Assembly: GCA_002732015.1 (NCBI GenBank)
Contig: PCCU01000017.1
Span: forward strand, 8,350-57,948
Direction: 5' to 3'
DNA from: Candidatus Pelagibacterales bacterium
GTDB taxonomy: Bacteria; Pseudomonadota; Alphaproteobacteria; TMED109
Length of the DNA: 49,599 bases
Position 1 is the first letter of the stretch. Each line of letters starts with the position of its first letter. Position numbers and translations under genes: made by a program. Shown here in pieces: positions 17,706 to 26,912 of the stretch. The notes beneath the pieces are model-generated. The model saw only the letters and a program-made list of their open reading frames with translations. It did no database searches and was not told where the DNA came from.

Positions 17706-19457
17706 CTATTTTAAAACACCTGGGTGTGTATTTTGAACATGGTGTTTTGAATTTACTGGTCTGATAAACAAATTAGAAAAAAATGCTATAACTAATAGAG
17801 TAGCCATAGCATACATAGTGGTATTATATAAACTAGGCGTAGGATCTACAGTTCCCTCAGGTACAATTTCCATTAGTTTCGAAACTGTTACAGTTTTAGC
17901 TTTTACTAATTCTTCAAGTTTATCTACTGGAGCTCCAAACTTTTCCAAAAATAAGGTCGGATCAATTTTAGAAACTAAATTATTAATAGAGTCAGTAACA
18001 GACATATTTCTTAAATAAGTAATAGCAAATGGGCCAAGTACACCAGCTGTACTCCATGCTGTTAAGAGTCTGCCGTGAATACCTCCAACATGCATAGTTC
18101 CAAACATATCTGCTAGATATGCAGGTATTGTAGCAAAGCCTCCACCATACATTGTAAAAATAATCATTGTTGCAGCATAAAACATTACTAAGTACATAAC
18201 AGATGGATTTACACTTACAGCACTAGCTGTAAATGGTATAGACAGATATAGCAAGGTTCCTAAAACAAAGAAACAATGATAAGTGTTTTTTCTACCTATA
18301 TAATCTGAAAGTGATGCCCAAATAATTCTTCCACACATATTAAAAACACTAATCATTAACACATATGTTCCTGCAAATGTTGCAGTAACTATACTAGCTA
18401 ATTCACTTCCAGAGGGCGCTGAACCAAATATTTCTGACATCATAGTTTTTGCTACACCAATAACTCCTATACCTGCTGAAACGTTAAAACATAGAACAAT
18501 CCAAAGTTGATAAAATTGAGGAGTTTTTATAGCCTGATTAATATGAACGTTATCCAAAGTTTTCATTTTAGCTGCTGACTCTTCTGGACTTGGAGGTTTA
18601 TAACCTTTTGGAGCCCATCCTTCAGCAGGGACTCTGTACTGAAAAGCAGCAATTATCATAATAATAAAATATACAATACCCAAAGTTAAAAATGCTCCTG
18701 TTGCTCCTGTGTTGCCAGTTCCCACTATGTAAACACCTGCATCACCTGGAACAGCCATTTGTGCAGCCTCAGTTGCTGAAGCAACTACTACCTCTACTTT
18801 TTCTCCAGCTACGTCTACAAATCTTCTTCCACCTTCTGTAATCAAATTAACTGCGCCTTCAGCACCTAAATAATCTGGCGCCTTTGCAAAATAATCCAAA
18901 AGAAACTTTTTTAGGGGCGCACCAATCATTGCTCCTCCTCCAAAGCCCATGATTGCCATTCCTGTAGCCATACCCCGTCTATCAGGAAACCACCTTATTA
19001 AAGTTGATACTGGAGAAACATATCCTAATCCAAGTCCACATCCACCAAATACTCCATAGCCTAAATAAACTAACCATAATTGATGGGTGTAAATACCAAG
19101 ACTACCAATAATAAAACCTCCTCCCCATAAAGTGGCTGCAGTTACACCTACGCACCTAGGCCCAACATCTTCGAGCCATTTTCCAGCAATAGCTGCAGCT
19201 AATCCTAGACTTACAATAGCAACGGAAAATATCCATACTACGGCTCCAAGGCTCCAATCATCCGCTGAGCTAGAAGCAACTCCTAACTCTTTTATTAGAG
19301 CCGGATTAAAAATACTCCATGCATAAACAGAACCAATACAAAGATGTATGGCAATTGAGGCTGGAGGAATTCTCCAACGATTAAAATTTTTTGATGCTAC
19401 AATTCTGTCTTTCAACAAAAAAGAAAAGAATCCACCAGAAGTTTTAGAATTACTCAT
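17706..19457 (-). CDS. OFA-family MFS transporter (oxalate/formate antiporter type)
   Basis: 583 residues, inner membrane, 12-helix MFS. The N-terminal IHLCIGSVYAWSIFNPAL is the OxlT/OFA family hallmark, and WFPDRRGMATGMAIMGFGGGA is the MFS loop region. The protein is longer than OxlT because of a hydrophilic insert at about 187-250 and a second one before the last helices; both should face outside or lie in long loops. Position between fdsA and fdhD makes formate, oxalate or a related carboxylate the likely substrate, with formate import most economical since no oxalate-decarboxylating genes are visible. A strong ribosome site (AAGGGAGA) precedes the ATG. Confidence 0.88.
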   Translation of the reverse strand: MSNSKTSGGFFSFLLKDRIVASKNFNRWRIPPASIAIHLCIGSVYAWSIFNPALIKELGVASSSADDWSLGAVVWIFSVAIVSLGLAAAIAGKWLEDVGPRCVGVTAATLWGGGFIIGSLGIYTHQLWLVYLGYGVFGGCGLGLGYVSPVSTLIRWFPDRRGMATGMAIMGFGGGAMIGAPLKKFLLDYFAKAPDYLGAEGAVNLITEGGRRFVDVAGEKVEVVVASATEAAQMAVPGDAGVYIVGTGNTGATGAFLTLGIVYFIIMIIAAFQYRVPAEGWAPKGYKPPSPEESAAKMKTLDNVHINQAIKTPQFYQLWIVLCFNVSAGIGVIGVAKTMMSEIFGSAPSGSELASIVTATFAGTYVLMISVFNMCGRIIWASLSDYIGRKNTYHCFFVLGTLLYLSIPFTASAVSVNPSVMYLVMFYAATMIIFTMYGGGFATIPAYLADMFGTMHVGGIHGRLLTAWSTAGVLGPFAITYLRNMSVTDSINNLVSKIDPTLFLEKFGAPVDKLEELVKAKTVTVSKLMEIVPEGTVDPTPSLYNTTMYAMATLLVIAFFSNLFIRPVNSKHHVQNTHPGVLK

Positions 19458-19512
19458 ATTTTTCTCCCTTAAGTATTATTATAATAATCTCTTAGTTAAA
19501 ATAATGCTATAA

Positions 19513-22254
19513 CTAATTGTTGATTTCTACTTTTGCAGCACAATATTTAAATTCAGGAATTTTTCCATAAGGGTCTAATTGAGGATTTGTAAGTTTGTTA
19601 GCTGCTGCCTCTCTAAAACAAAAAGGTATAAATATCATGCCCTTAGGAAGCTCTCTATCTTGTCTAACACTTAGATCAATAGAGCCTCTTCTGGTTTTTA
19701 CTTTTACCTTGTTACCAGGTTGAATATTAAGATAATCCATATCTAAACTGTTCATGCTAACCACTGCTTCAGGTTCAATATTATCTAAAGTGACTGATCT
19801 CCTTGTCATTGCTCCAGTATGCCAATGTTCTAACAAACGCCCAGTTGTTAAAACAAATGGAAATTCTTGATCAGGAAGTTCATCAGGAGAAATAATATTT
19901 GTAGGAACTATTTTTCCTAGCCCAGAAGAAGTTGGAAACTTTTGTGCAAAAACTATTTCACTACCTGGCTTATCTTTATCTTCACAAGGATAAGTAACTG
20001 AGTCTTCATTATCAACTCGTTCCCAAGTAATATTTTTTAAAGATGGCATTATTTGAGCCATTTCTTTAAAAACATCTGAAGCATGATTATATTTCCAATT
20101 CAGTCCTAATGAATTTGCTAAATCAATTATAATATCAAGATCTTCTCTTGCTTGCCCAGGAGGGTTAACTACTTTTCTTCCCATTTGGACTTGCCTATTT
20201 GTATTTGTAAATGTACCGTTTTTTTCAGCATGAGCCGATGCTGGTAAAATTATATCAGCATACCAAGCTGTTTCAGTCATAAAAATATCTTGTACAACTA
20301 ATGTATCTAGTTTTATCATCCCATCAATTGTATGATTTTGGTCAGGATCAGACATTACGGGATTTTCGCCCATAACATACATACCTTTAATTTTGCCTTT
20401 ACATACATTGTCTATAATCTCAACTACAGTTAAGCCTTTTTTATTATCAAGTTCAGTTTTCCAGAAACTTTCCATACTGTTATGTATGTCTACATCTTCA
20501 ACTGATTTATAATCAGGAAAAACCATAGGAATCAACCCAGCATCAGATGCTCCCTGAACATTATTTTGTCCTCTTAAAGGATGTAATCCTGTACCTGGTC
20601 TTCCAATATGGCCAGTTATCAATGCTAATGTAATCAAACACCGAGAGTTATCTGTCCCATGAATATGTTGTGAAATACCCATTCCCCAGAATATTATAGA
20701 CCTCTCAGATTTGGCGTATACTCTAGCTGTATCTCTAATATCTTCGGCCTTAATTCCGCAAACTTTTTCCATTTCCTCAGGCTTAAATTTCTTAATATTT
20801 TCTGTTAAGGCCTTAAAACCCTCTGTCATAGAAGCAATATATTGTTCGTCATAAAGTTTTTCTTCTATAATTGTATAAATCATGGAGTTCAGCAAAGCTA
20901 CATCTTTTCCTGGTTTAAACTGTAAATGTCTGTATGCGTGCCTGCTAAGATCCTGTTTTCTTGGGTCCATTATTATAAGTTTCTTACCATCTTTAGCTGC
21001 TCTTTTGAAATAAGTTGCAGCGACTGGATGATTTGTAGTAGGTCTTGCTCCTATAACTATCATACAATCAGCATCTTTAACTGCGGTAAATGGTGCAGAA
21101 ACAGCTCCAGAACCAACACATTCCATTAATGCCGCTACTGAAGAGGCATGACATAACCTGGTGCAATGGTCTACATTATTAGTTTGAAAAGCAGTTCTTA
21201 TAAGTTTTTGAAATAGATAGGCCTCTTCATTTGATCCTTTTGCCGAACCAAAACCACATACTGAAGAGGGGCCAGAACTTTCTTTAATTTTCATTAATTT
21301 AGTAGCGGATAGTTCTATTACCTCCTTCCAGCTTGCTTCTCTAAAGAAATCCTCAACTTTTAATTTAGAATAATCATCTATTTTTTTCTTCACAACTCCT
21401 TCTCTTCTAATCAAAGGTTTTTTTAGCCTTCCTTCATTATGAATATAATCAAAGCCAAATCTACCTTTTACACATAATTTTTGATTGTTAGCAGGGCCAT
21501 CTCTACCATCAACCTGAACAATCTTTTCATTTTTTACATATACCTTTGTCTGGCAACCTACTCCACAATAAGGACAAAGACTATCCACAGTTCTATCTTC
21601 AAAAATTTCTCTAGATCCTTTTTCATCTAGAAGGCTTTTCTCCATAAGTGCTCCAGTAGGACAAGCTTGCACACATTCCCCACATCCTACGCAACTAGAA
21701 GAACCCATCTCATCATCAAAATCAAATATTACCTTTGACTTATTTCCTCTAAAGGCCATTCCTATCACATCATTAGATTGGACCTCTCTGCATGCTCTCA
21801 CACAAAGGTTACAATTTATGCAAGCTTGTAAATTTACATGCATAGAAGGGTGAGATATATCTCTATCTAAATTTTTATTCTTAGGAAATATTTTTTCGTC
21901 AGCATCTAACTTCTCACTCCATTTCCAAAATTTAGACTCAGGATCTGGGTGACTATTTTTGCAAGGTTGATCTGCAGCTAATAATTCAAAAATCATTTTT
22001 TGTGTATCTTTTACTTCTCCTGATATAGAATTTACTTCCATTCCTTCAGTAGGTTTCCTGATACATGATGCTGCTAAAGTTCTTTCATTATCTATTTGTA
22101 CAACACATGCTCTACAATTACCGTCTGGGTCATAGCCTACCTCGTCTGCATGACATAAATGAGGAATCTCAACGCTATTATTTTTAGCAGCTTGCCAGAT
22201 GCTTTCTCCTTTATTAGCAGTTATTTCTTTCCCATTTAACTTAAATTTAATCAT
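19513..22254 (-). CDS. fdsA: NAD-dependent formate dehydrogenase alpha subunit FdsA
   Basis: 913 residues. A 2Fe-2S N-terminal domain (Cys34, 47, 50, 64) is followed by two 4Fe-4S sites (CINCNLCVRAC, CVGCGECVQACP), then the 4Fe-4S motif CPYCGVGC with CVKGRFG, the molybdopterin bis-MGD core, and the C-terminal molydopterin-binding domain (TGRLLEHWHTGAMTRRS). The Mo ligand is Cys368 in TRLCHASS, so it is a cysteine, not selenocysteine, enzyme. It oxidises formate to CO2 and passes electrons through Fe-S clusters to FdsB. No Tat signal is present: cytoplasmic. Its ATG directly follows the fdsB stop. A CO2-reducing direction is possible in vitro for this family. Confidence 0.96.
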   Translation of the reverse strand: MIKFKLNGKEITANKGESIWQAAKNNSVEIPHLCHADEVGYDPDGNCRACVVQIDNERTLAASCIRKPTEGMEVNSISGEVKDTQKMIFELLAADQPCKNSHPDPESKFWKWSEKLDADEKIFPKNKNLDRDISHPSMHVNLQACINCNLCVRACREVQSNDVIGMAFRGNKSKVIFDFDDEMGSSSCVGCGECVQACPTGALMEKSLLDEKGSREIFEDRTVDSLCPYCGVGCQTKVYVKNEKIVQVDGRDGPANNQKLCVKGRFGFDYIHNEGRLKKPLIRREGVVKKKIDDYSKLKVEDFFREASWKEVIELSATKLMKIKESSGPSSVCGFGSAKGSNEEAYLFQKLIRTAFQTNNVDHCTRLCHASSVAALMECVGSGAVSAPFTAVKDADCMIVIGARPTTNHPVAATYFKRAAKDGKKLIIMDPRKQDLSRHAYRHLQFKPGKDVALLNSMIYTIIEEKLYDEQYIASMTEGFKALTENIKKFKPEEMEKVCGIKAEDIRDTARVYAKSERSIIFWGMGISQHIHGTDNSRCLITLALITGHIGRPGTGLHPLRGQNNVQGASDAGLIPMVFPDYKSVEDVDIHNSMESFWKTELDNKKGLTVVEIIDNVCKGKIKGMYVMGENPVMSDPDQNHTIDGMIKLDTLVVQDIFMTETAWYADIILPASAHAEKNGTFTNTNRQVQMGRKVVNPPGQAREDLDIIIDLANSLGLNWKYNHASDVFKEMAQIMPSLKNITWERVDNEDSVTYPCEDKDKPGSEIVFAQKFPTSSGLGKIVPTNIISPDELPDQEFPFVLTTGRLLEHWHTGAMTRRSVTLDNIEPEAVVSMNSLDMDYLNIQPGNKVKVKTRRGSIDLSVRQDRELPKGMIFIPFCFREAAANKLTNPQLDPYGKIPEFKYCAAKVEINN

Positions 22255-23937
22255 TTATATAACGTCTTTTTCAAAATGATTGATTATTGATTGTAGTGGA
22301 TTAGGGGCTGCTTGTCCCAATCCGCATATGGAGGCTTTGTTCATAGTTTTAGAAAGCTTTTTCAATAGTTCAATATCCCATTTTTTTTCTTTCATAAGTT
22401 TTACAGCCATAGATGTACCATTCCTACAAGGAGTACATTGGCCACAGCTTTCATCTTCAAAAAATTTCATTAGATTTAAGCCTATTTCTCTCATATCCAC
22501 TTTATCTGACAGTATTACAATAGCTGCAGAACCTATAAAACAATTATACTCTTGAAGTGTATCAAAGTCTAGAGGTATATCTCCTAGACTTTCAGGAAGG
22601 ATACCACCAGATGCTCCTCCAGGGAGATATCCTTTAAATGTATGACCATCAAGCATTCCTCCACAATGTTCTTCTATAAGTTGATTAACCGTAATACCAG
22701 CATCTGTTAATTTGATACCAGGTTTTTTTACAAAACCAGACACAGAAAATGTCCTGAGCCCTTTTCTTCCATTTCTTCCATAAGAGCTAAACCATTTTCC
22801 TCCCTTCTCATAGATTTCTCTAATCCAATAAACTGTTTCAACGTTGTGAACTAAAGTAGGTCTTCCAAACAAGCCAACTTCTGCAACGTAAGGAGGTCTA
22901 TTTCTGGGAAGACCTCTTTTTCCTTCAATAGACTCTATAAGTGCAGACTCTTCTCCACAGATATATGCTCCTGCTCCTCGTCGTATTTCTAGAAAATTCT
23001 TTTCCACTATTTTGTTATCTTCAAGAATTTTTACTTGCTGTTCTATTAGTTTTATAAGACCATAATATTCATCTCTAATGTAGAGGTAACATTTTTTAGC
23101 ATCTACTAATTTTGCTGCAACTAAAGTACCTTCTAAAAATCTATGAGGATCTTTATTTAAATAATATCTGTCTTTAAAAGTTCCTGGTTCTCCTTCATCT
23201 GCATTAATACACATTAACTTTGGACCTTTGTAAGATTTTACAAATTGCCATTTCTTAAAAGCTGGAAAACCTGCTCCTCCTAATCCTCTCAAACCTGCCT
23301 CAGAAAAAATATCTGTCATTTGTTCAAAACTTACGTCACCATTTGAAACTTTTTTAAATAATTGGTATCCACCTTTAGCAAAATACTCTTCATAAGTAAT
23401 AAATGTATCATTATTATAGGAAAAATTTTTTTCAGATATTGCTTTTGATACTTTTGTGTTATCAGCATTTAAAATATGATTATGGTTAACTTCTACTACA
23501 GGAGCATGATTACATCTACCCATACATGGCGCTTTTTCTACTCTACAATTTTTATGTTTAAGTTTAACGTTATGGTAGAGTTTCTCTGAGTCATTCATTG
23601 CGCAGGTAATACTGTCACATACCTTTATAGTAACATCAGGTACAGTAATATCATCTTCATCCATAATATGAAAATGAGCGTAAAAGCTGGCAACTTCATA
23701 TATCTCAGACATGCTAAGTTTCATTAATTCTGATAATGCTCTCATGTGTTTAGGAAATAAAGCATTATATTTATCATTAAATAGATGTAAATATTCTATT
23801 AACATATCTTTTTTTAAAGGGAAAAAATTACTAAGTAATTCTTGAGCCTCTAATAAAGAGGTTTTATCAACTTGTCTTCCTTTGTTAAAAAAAACTTTTT
23901 TTCTTCTTCCTGGAGCTCTTTTATTTAAAGTTTGCAT
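22255..23937 (-). CDS. fdsB: formate dehydrogenase NADH module, FdsG-FdsB fusion
   Basis: 560 residues with two modules that are separate proteins in Rhodobacter capsulatus and Cupriavidus. Residues about 25-155 are NuoE/FdsG-like with 2Fe-2S ligands Cys107, Cys112, Cys138 and Cys142. The rest is NuoF/FdsB-like: GLGGAGFPAFKKW, NADEGEPGTFKDR for FMN and NADH, GAGAYICGEESALIESIEG, and the 4Fe-4S site ESCGQCTPCRNG plus a later ICGLG Cys. It reduces NAD+ with electrons from FdsA. It is the first gene of the minus-strand operon, facing mobB across a 204-base divergent region. A fused E-F arrangement also occurs in some hydrogenases, but fdsA adjacency settles the role. Confidence 0.95.
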   Translation of the reverse strand: MQTLNKRAPGRRKKVFFNKGRQVDKTSLLEAQELLSNFFPLKKDMLIEYLHLFNDKYNALFPKHMRALSELMKLSMSEIYEVASFYAHFHIMDEDDITVPDVTIKVCDSITCAMNDSEKLYHNVKLKHKNCRVEKAPCMGRCNHAPVVEVNHNHILNADNTKVSKAISEKNFSYNNDTFITYEEYFAKGGYQLFKKVSNGDVSFEQMTDIFSEAGLRGLGGAGFPAFKKWQFVKSYKGPKLMCINADEGEPGTFKDRYYLNKDPHRFLEGTLVAAKLVDAKKCYLYIRDEYYGLIKLIEQQVKILEDNKIVEKNFLEIRRGAGAYICGEESALIESIEGKRGLPRNRPPYVAEVGLFGRPTLVHNVETVYWIREIYEKGGKWFSSYGRNGRKGLRTFSVSGFVKKPGIKLTDAGITVNQLIEEHCGGMLDGHTFKGYLPGGASGGILPESLGDIPLDFDTLQEYNCFIGSAAIVILSDKVDMREIGLNLMKFFEDESCGQCTPCRNGTSMAVKLMKEKKWDIELLKKLSKTMNKASICGLGQAAPNPLQSIINHFEKDVI

Positions 23938-24141
23938 TTATACAATATACCCATAAAATTATAATATTTACATATGATGAAAAATAATAAAAGTATTTTA
24001 CAATTTTATTTTTATAACTAATACACATTATATAGTATTTTTTGAATATAATTCTTATAATTGTTTATTTTTTTGGAAAATATTTGAAGTTTTTTAAATG
24101 TCGCTTTTTTACAACATAAATTATAAAAATAGTATTAATAA
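23938..24141. promoter_or_regulatory. divergent promoter region fdsB / mobB
   Basis: The largest non-coding gap without an RNA gene in the window; extremely AT-rich. On the minus strand a perfect TATAAT occurs at 24032-24027, about 90 bases before fdsB, with a poor -35. This would leave a sizeable leader. I see no clear operator palindrome. Shared control of the formate dehydrogenase operon and the cofactor genes is likely from the layout alone. Confidence 0.4.
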
Positions 24142-24657
24142 TTGACTAATATAATTGGCATATCAGGTTGGAGTGGTTCCGGAAAAACTAAGTTAATAAC
24201 CAATTTAATAAAGTTTTTTAAAGATAATTATAGTTTAAAGGTATGTGCATTAAAGCATGCTCATCATACTTTTGAATTAGACCAAAAGGGAAAAGACTCT
24301 CAAAAAATGTTTGCAGCAGGAGCCAATCAAGTAATCATAGCATCCTCAAAACAATGGGCAATAATAAATAAAATAGACAACGAAGAACCTCCTTTAGAAG
24401 AATTATTAAGACATTCTAAGGATAATATTGATATAATATTAGTTGAAGGATGGAAGTTTAGCAAAATAAAAAAAATAGAAGTTTACAGAAAAATCTTAAA
24501 AAAAGAAATGCTTTCGAGTCAAGATAAAAACTTTATAGCTATAGCTACAGACGAAAAAAAATTAAGTATTAAAGCAAAAATACCAATTCTAAATATTAAT
24601 GATACAAGACAGATAGGTAATTTTATATTAAAAATTTTAAAAATAAATAATGTATAA
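24142..24657 (+). CDS. mobB: molybdopterin-guanine dinucleotide biosynthesis protein MobB
   Basis: 171 residues starting at TTG 24142; an in-frame stop lies immediately upstream and the P-loop begins at residue 9, so no earlier start is possible. Walker A is GWSGSGKT (9-16), followed by the MobB motif KHAHHTFELDQKGKDS and AAGANQVIIAS. MobB is a GTPase that assists MobA in guanylating molybdopterin. No ribosome site is evident before the TTG, which suggests weak or leaderless translation. It overlaps moeA by 8 bases. Confidence 0.93.
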   Translation: MTNIIGISGWSGSGKTKLITNLIKFFKDNYSLKVCALKHAHHTFELDQKGKDSQKMFAAGANQVIIASSKQWAIINKIDNEEPPLEELLRHSKDNIDIILVEGWKFSKIKKIEVYRKILKKEMLSSQDKNFIAIATDEKKLSIKAKIPILNINDTRQIGNFILKILKINNV

Positions 24658-25858
24658 ATTCAATCAAATAGAAAAGTTAATTAAAAATAATATTAGTTTA
24701 ATAAAACAAACTGAGATAATCAAAATTAAAAATGCTAAAGATAGATATTTAGCTGAAAGTGTATATTCGAAAATTGACATACCTCCAAATAATAACGCTG
24801 CAGTAGATGGTTATTTATTTAATTATAAAAGTTTAATATCGGATCCATTAAAAAAGTATCAAGTACTCTCGGAAGTTCATGCAGGAGACGAAAATATAAA
24901 AAATTATTCTTCTAAAAATGCCGTAAAAATCTCTACAGGAGCTTATCTTCCTAAGAATTTTGATACACTAATTATGGAAGAAGACTTTAATGTAAACAAG
25001 AAAATAATATCCTTAAAAAAGATAGCTATTAAAAAATGGATGAATATAAGAAAAAAAGGTGAAGATATAAAAAAAAAGCAGAAAGTATTTTCATCCGGTC
25101 ATTTTTTGAGACCACAAGACATTGGAATGTTGTCTTCTTTGGGCTACAAAGAGGTTAAAGTAGTTAGAAAAATTAAAGTAGGAATCTTATCTAATGGAAA
25201 TGAGCTTTTGGAACCTGGAAATAAAAAGTCAATAAAAAAAATATATGATAGTAATAGGTACATACTTAATTCTTTTCTAGACAAAAAAAGTATAACTGTG
25301 ATTGACTGCGGAATAGTTAAGGACGACTTCCATAAAATTGAAGAAAAAATTAAAGTTTTAAAAAATAAATGCGATACGATTATAATATCAGGCGGAGCAT
25401 CTGCTGGAAGTAAAGATTATGTAGTGAAAATCATAAAAAAAATTGGAATTTTAAAGTTTTGGAAAGTTTCAATTAAACCAGGCAGACCTTTTGGCTTTGG
25501 AATCTTAAAAGGAAAAAAACCTATTTTAATGCTGCCTGGAAATCCAGTAGCTTGTTTTGTAATCTTTTTTCTTTTTGGTAAAATCTTGTTAAATTATTTA
25601 CAAACAAAGACAACTTTTAAATTAAATTATTTCTTAGTAAAATCTAATTTTTCAATGAAAAAAAAGCTTGGGAGAGAAGAATTTTTAAGAGGTAGAGTGC
25701 TTATTAAAAATGGAATTATGTATGTTGATAAATACAGAAAGCAAGGTGCAGGTATTTTGAACTCATTAGTATGGAGTAATGGTTTAATTAGACTAAAAAG
25801 CAAAGAAACTTTTATAAGAAAAAATAGTATGCTAGAATTTTATCCTTTTGATACGTAA
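24650..25858 (+). CDS. moeA: molybdopterin molybdenumtransferase MoeA
   Basis: 402 residues, normal length. N-terminal PPNNNAAVDGYLFN corresponds to the family's SAMDGYA segment; KISTGAYLPKNFDTLIMEED is the conserved second block; the MoCF-binding domain has LSNGNELLEPG and SGGASAGSKDY, and the C-terminal part has KPGRPFGFG and LPGNPVACF. MoeA inserts molybdate into adenylated molybdopterin. It overlaps mobB by 8 bases and precedes tusA by 3, making a cofactor-finishing operon that diverges from the formate dehydrogenase operon. Confidence 0.96.
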   Translation: MYKFNQIEKLIKNNISLIKQTEIIKIKNAKDRYLAESVYSKIDIPPNNNAAVDGYLFNYKSLISDPLKKYQVLSEVHAGDENIKNYSSKNAVKISTGAYLPKNFDTLIMEEDFNVNKKIISLKKIAIKKWMNIRKKGEDIKKKQKVFSSGHFLRPQDIGMLSSLGYKEVKVVRKIKVGILSNGNELLEPGNKKSIKKIYDSNRYILNSFLDKKSITVIDCGIVKDDFHKIEEKIKVLKNKCDTIIISGGASAGSKDYVVKIIKKIGILKFWKVSIKPGRPFGFGILKGKKPILMLPGNPVACFVIFFLFGKILLNYLQTKTTFKLNYFLVKSNFSMKKKLGREEFLRGRVLIKNGIMYVDKYRKQGAGILNSLVWSNGLIRLKSKETFIRKNSMLEFYPFDT

Positions 25859-25861
25859 AAA

Positions 25862-26080
25862 ATGAAGGATTTTGATTACAGAGGACTAAAATGCCCTATT
25901 CCAGTTATTAAAGCTTTTAAGGAAATTAAAAGTAACCCTAAAGAAAAAAGTTATAATTTCAAATGTGATGATAAAACGGCTCCAAAAGACTTTAGAGACC
26001 TTTGCGAGAATACTGGTTTAAAACTCTCTAAAATAGTTAAAGAAGACTCTTATTATCTAATAATAATTGAAAGACCCTAG
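25862..26080 (+). CDS. TusA-family sulfur carrier protein
   Basis: 72 residues. The N-terminal DYRGLKCPIPVIKAFKEI contains the CPxP motif whose Cys carries persulfide sulfur. The fold and length match TusA/YedF/SirA proteins. It starts 3 bases after moeA and ends in a 4-base convergent overlap with the next gene. TusA in E. coli feeds both 2-thiouridine and molybdenum cofactor synthesis. Here the location makes delivery of sulfur for molybdopterin or for FdhD-dependent sulfuration of FdsA cofactor the attractive hypothesis. Confidence 0.9.
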   Translation: MKDFDYRGLKCPIPVIKAFKEIKSNPKEKSYNFKCDDKTAPKDFRDLCENTGLKLSKIVKEDSYYLIIIERP

Positions 26081-26778
26081 TTTTCAAAAGTAGCAATAAC
26101 ATTAGTTCCTCCTCCTGATATAGCCCCTTGTAATGCTGTGGATAATACAGTTATAGTAAAAGTATTTACTGAAGGTACACTAGATATAACATGTCTTGTA
26201 TTTAATTCACTAGCAGCAATACCATCAACAGCAGAGGATACATTACTTAGTGTCACATATTGACCTGGAATACCTCCATGAGTACTAGGAGTAGTAATTT
26301 CTAATATTTTAGAACCAGAAGAAGATGTTCTAATAGGATTAGTGCTTAATGACAGAATACTTCTAATATTGGAGTTATTCTGTCTTCCATTTAAATCATC
26401 ACTATTACTAAGACTAGAGATAATCTGAGGCGCTCTTAAGGCTTCTGCTTCTGCCCTAGACTTTATTCTTTTTGTTTTTTCTGCTTCCATTCTTGTTGCC
26501 AATCTAGCAGCATTCTTTAAGTCTCCCATTTTTATCATTTCGTATATAATCTCATCTGCTTTGTTTGTAGAAATATATTCTGAGGCTTTTTGAATTTTAT
26601 TTTGGTTGTAAGAATTTTTATAAACTTCAATATTTTTAATATTATCTCTACATATAGTTAATATTTTGTTTAATTCTATATTTAATTCTATAGCATCTTT
26701 CATGCACGTATTAATATTTTCAGAACTAAAAGTCTTAAAAATAAAAGAAAGTAATAATAAACAAAGTAACTTAATCAT
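26077..26778 (-). CDS. secreted protein with phage-structural-like C-terminal domain
   Basis: 233 residues, not assignable to a known family as a whole. Residues 1-19 look like a signal peptide. Residues 20-115 are helical and charged, with two Cys (25, 43) and a Lys/Arg/Glu/Ala-rich stretch near 85-115. From about 151 to the end the composition changes to Ser/Thr/Gly/Val-rich, with HGGIPGQYVTLSNV, GIAASELNTRHVISSVPS and NTFTITV, a pattern I associate with repeated beta-structured domains of marine phage structural (tail or fibre) proteins. It could be a cell-surface or secreted adhesion-like protein. It sits at the edge of the cofactor cluster, about 135 bases from tRNA-Lys. Function unknown. 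Confidence 0.7.
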   Translation of the reverse strand: MIKLLCLLLLSFIFKTFSSENINTCMKDAIELNIELNKILTICRDNIKNIEVYKNSYNQNKIQKASEYISTNKADEIIYEMIKMGDLKNAARLATRMEAEKTKRIKSRAEAEALRAPQIISSLSNSDDLNGRQNNSNIRSILSLSTNPIRTSSSGSKILEITTPSTHGGIPGQYVTLSNVSSAVDGIAASELNTRHVISSVPSVNTFTITVLSTALQGAISGGGTNVIATFEN

Positions 26779-26912
26779 AAATATCTCATTTTTGAGCGTA
26801 CCAGAACATAATTAATTATATATTTTTAACAAAGATTTATCAAATTACTTTTACTAAAATCAAATCTTGCAATGCCTAATATCATAAAAATAAAATAATT
26901 TATCAAAAGCAA

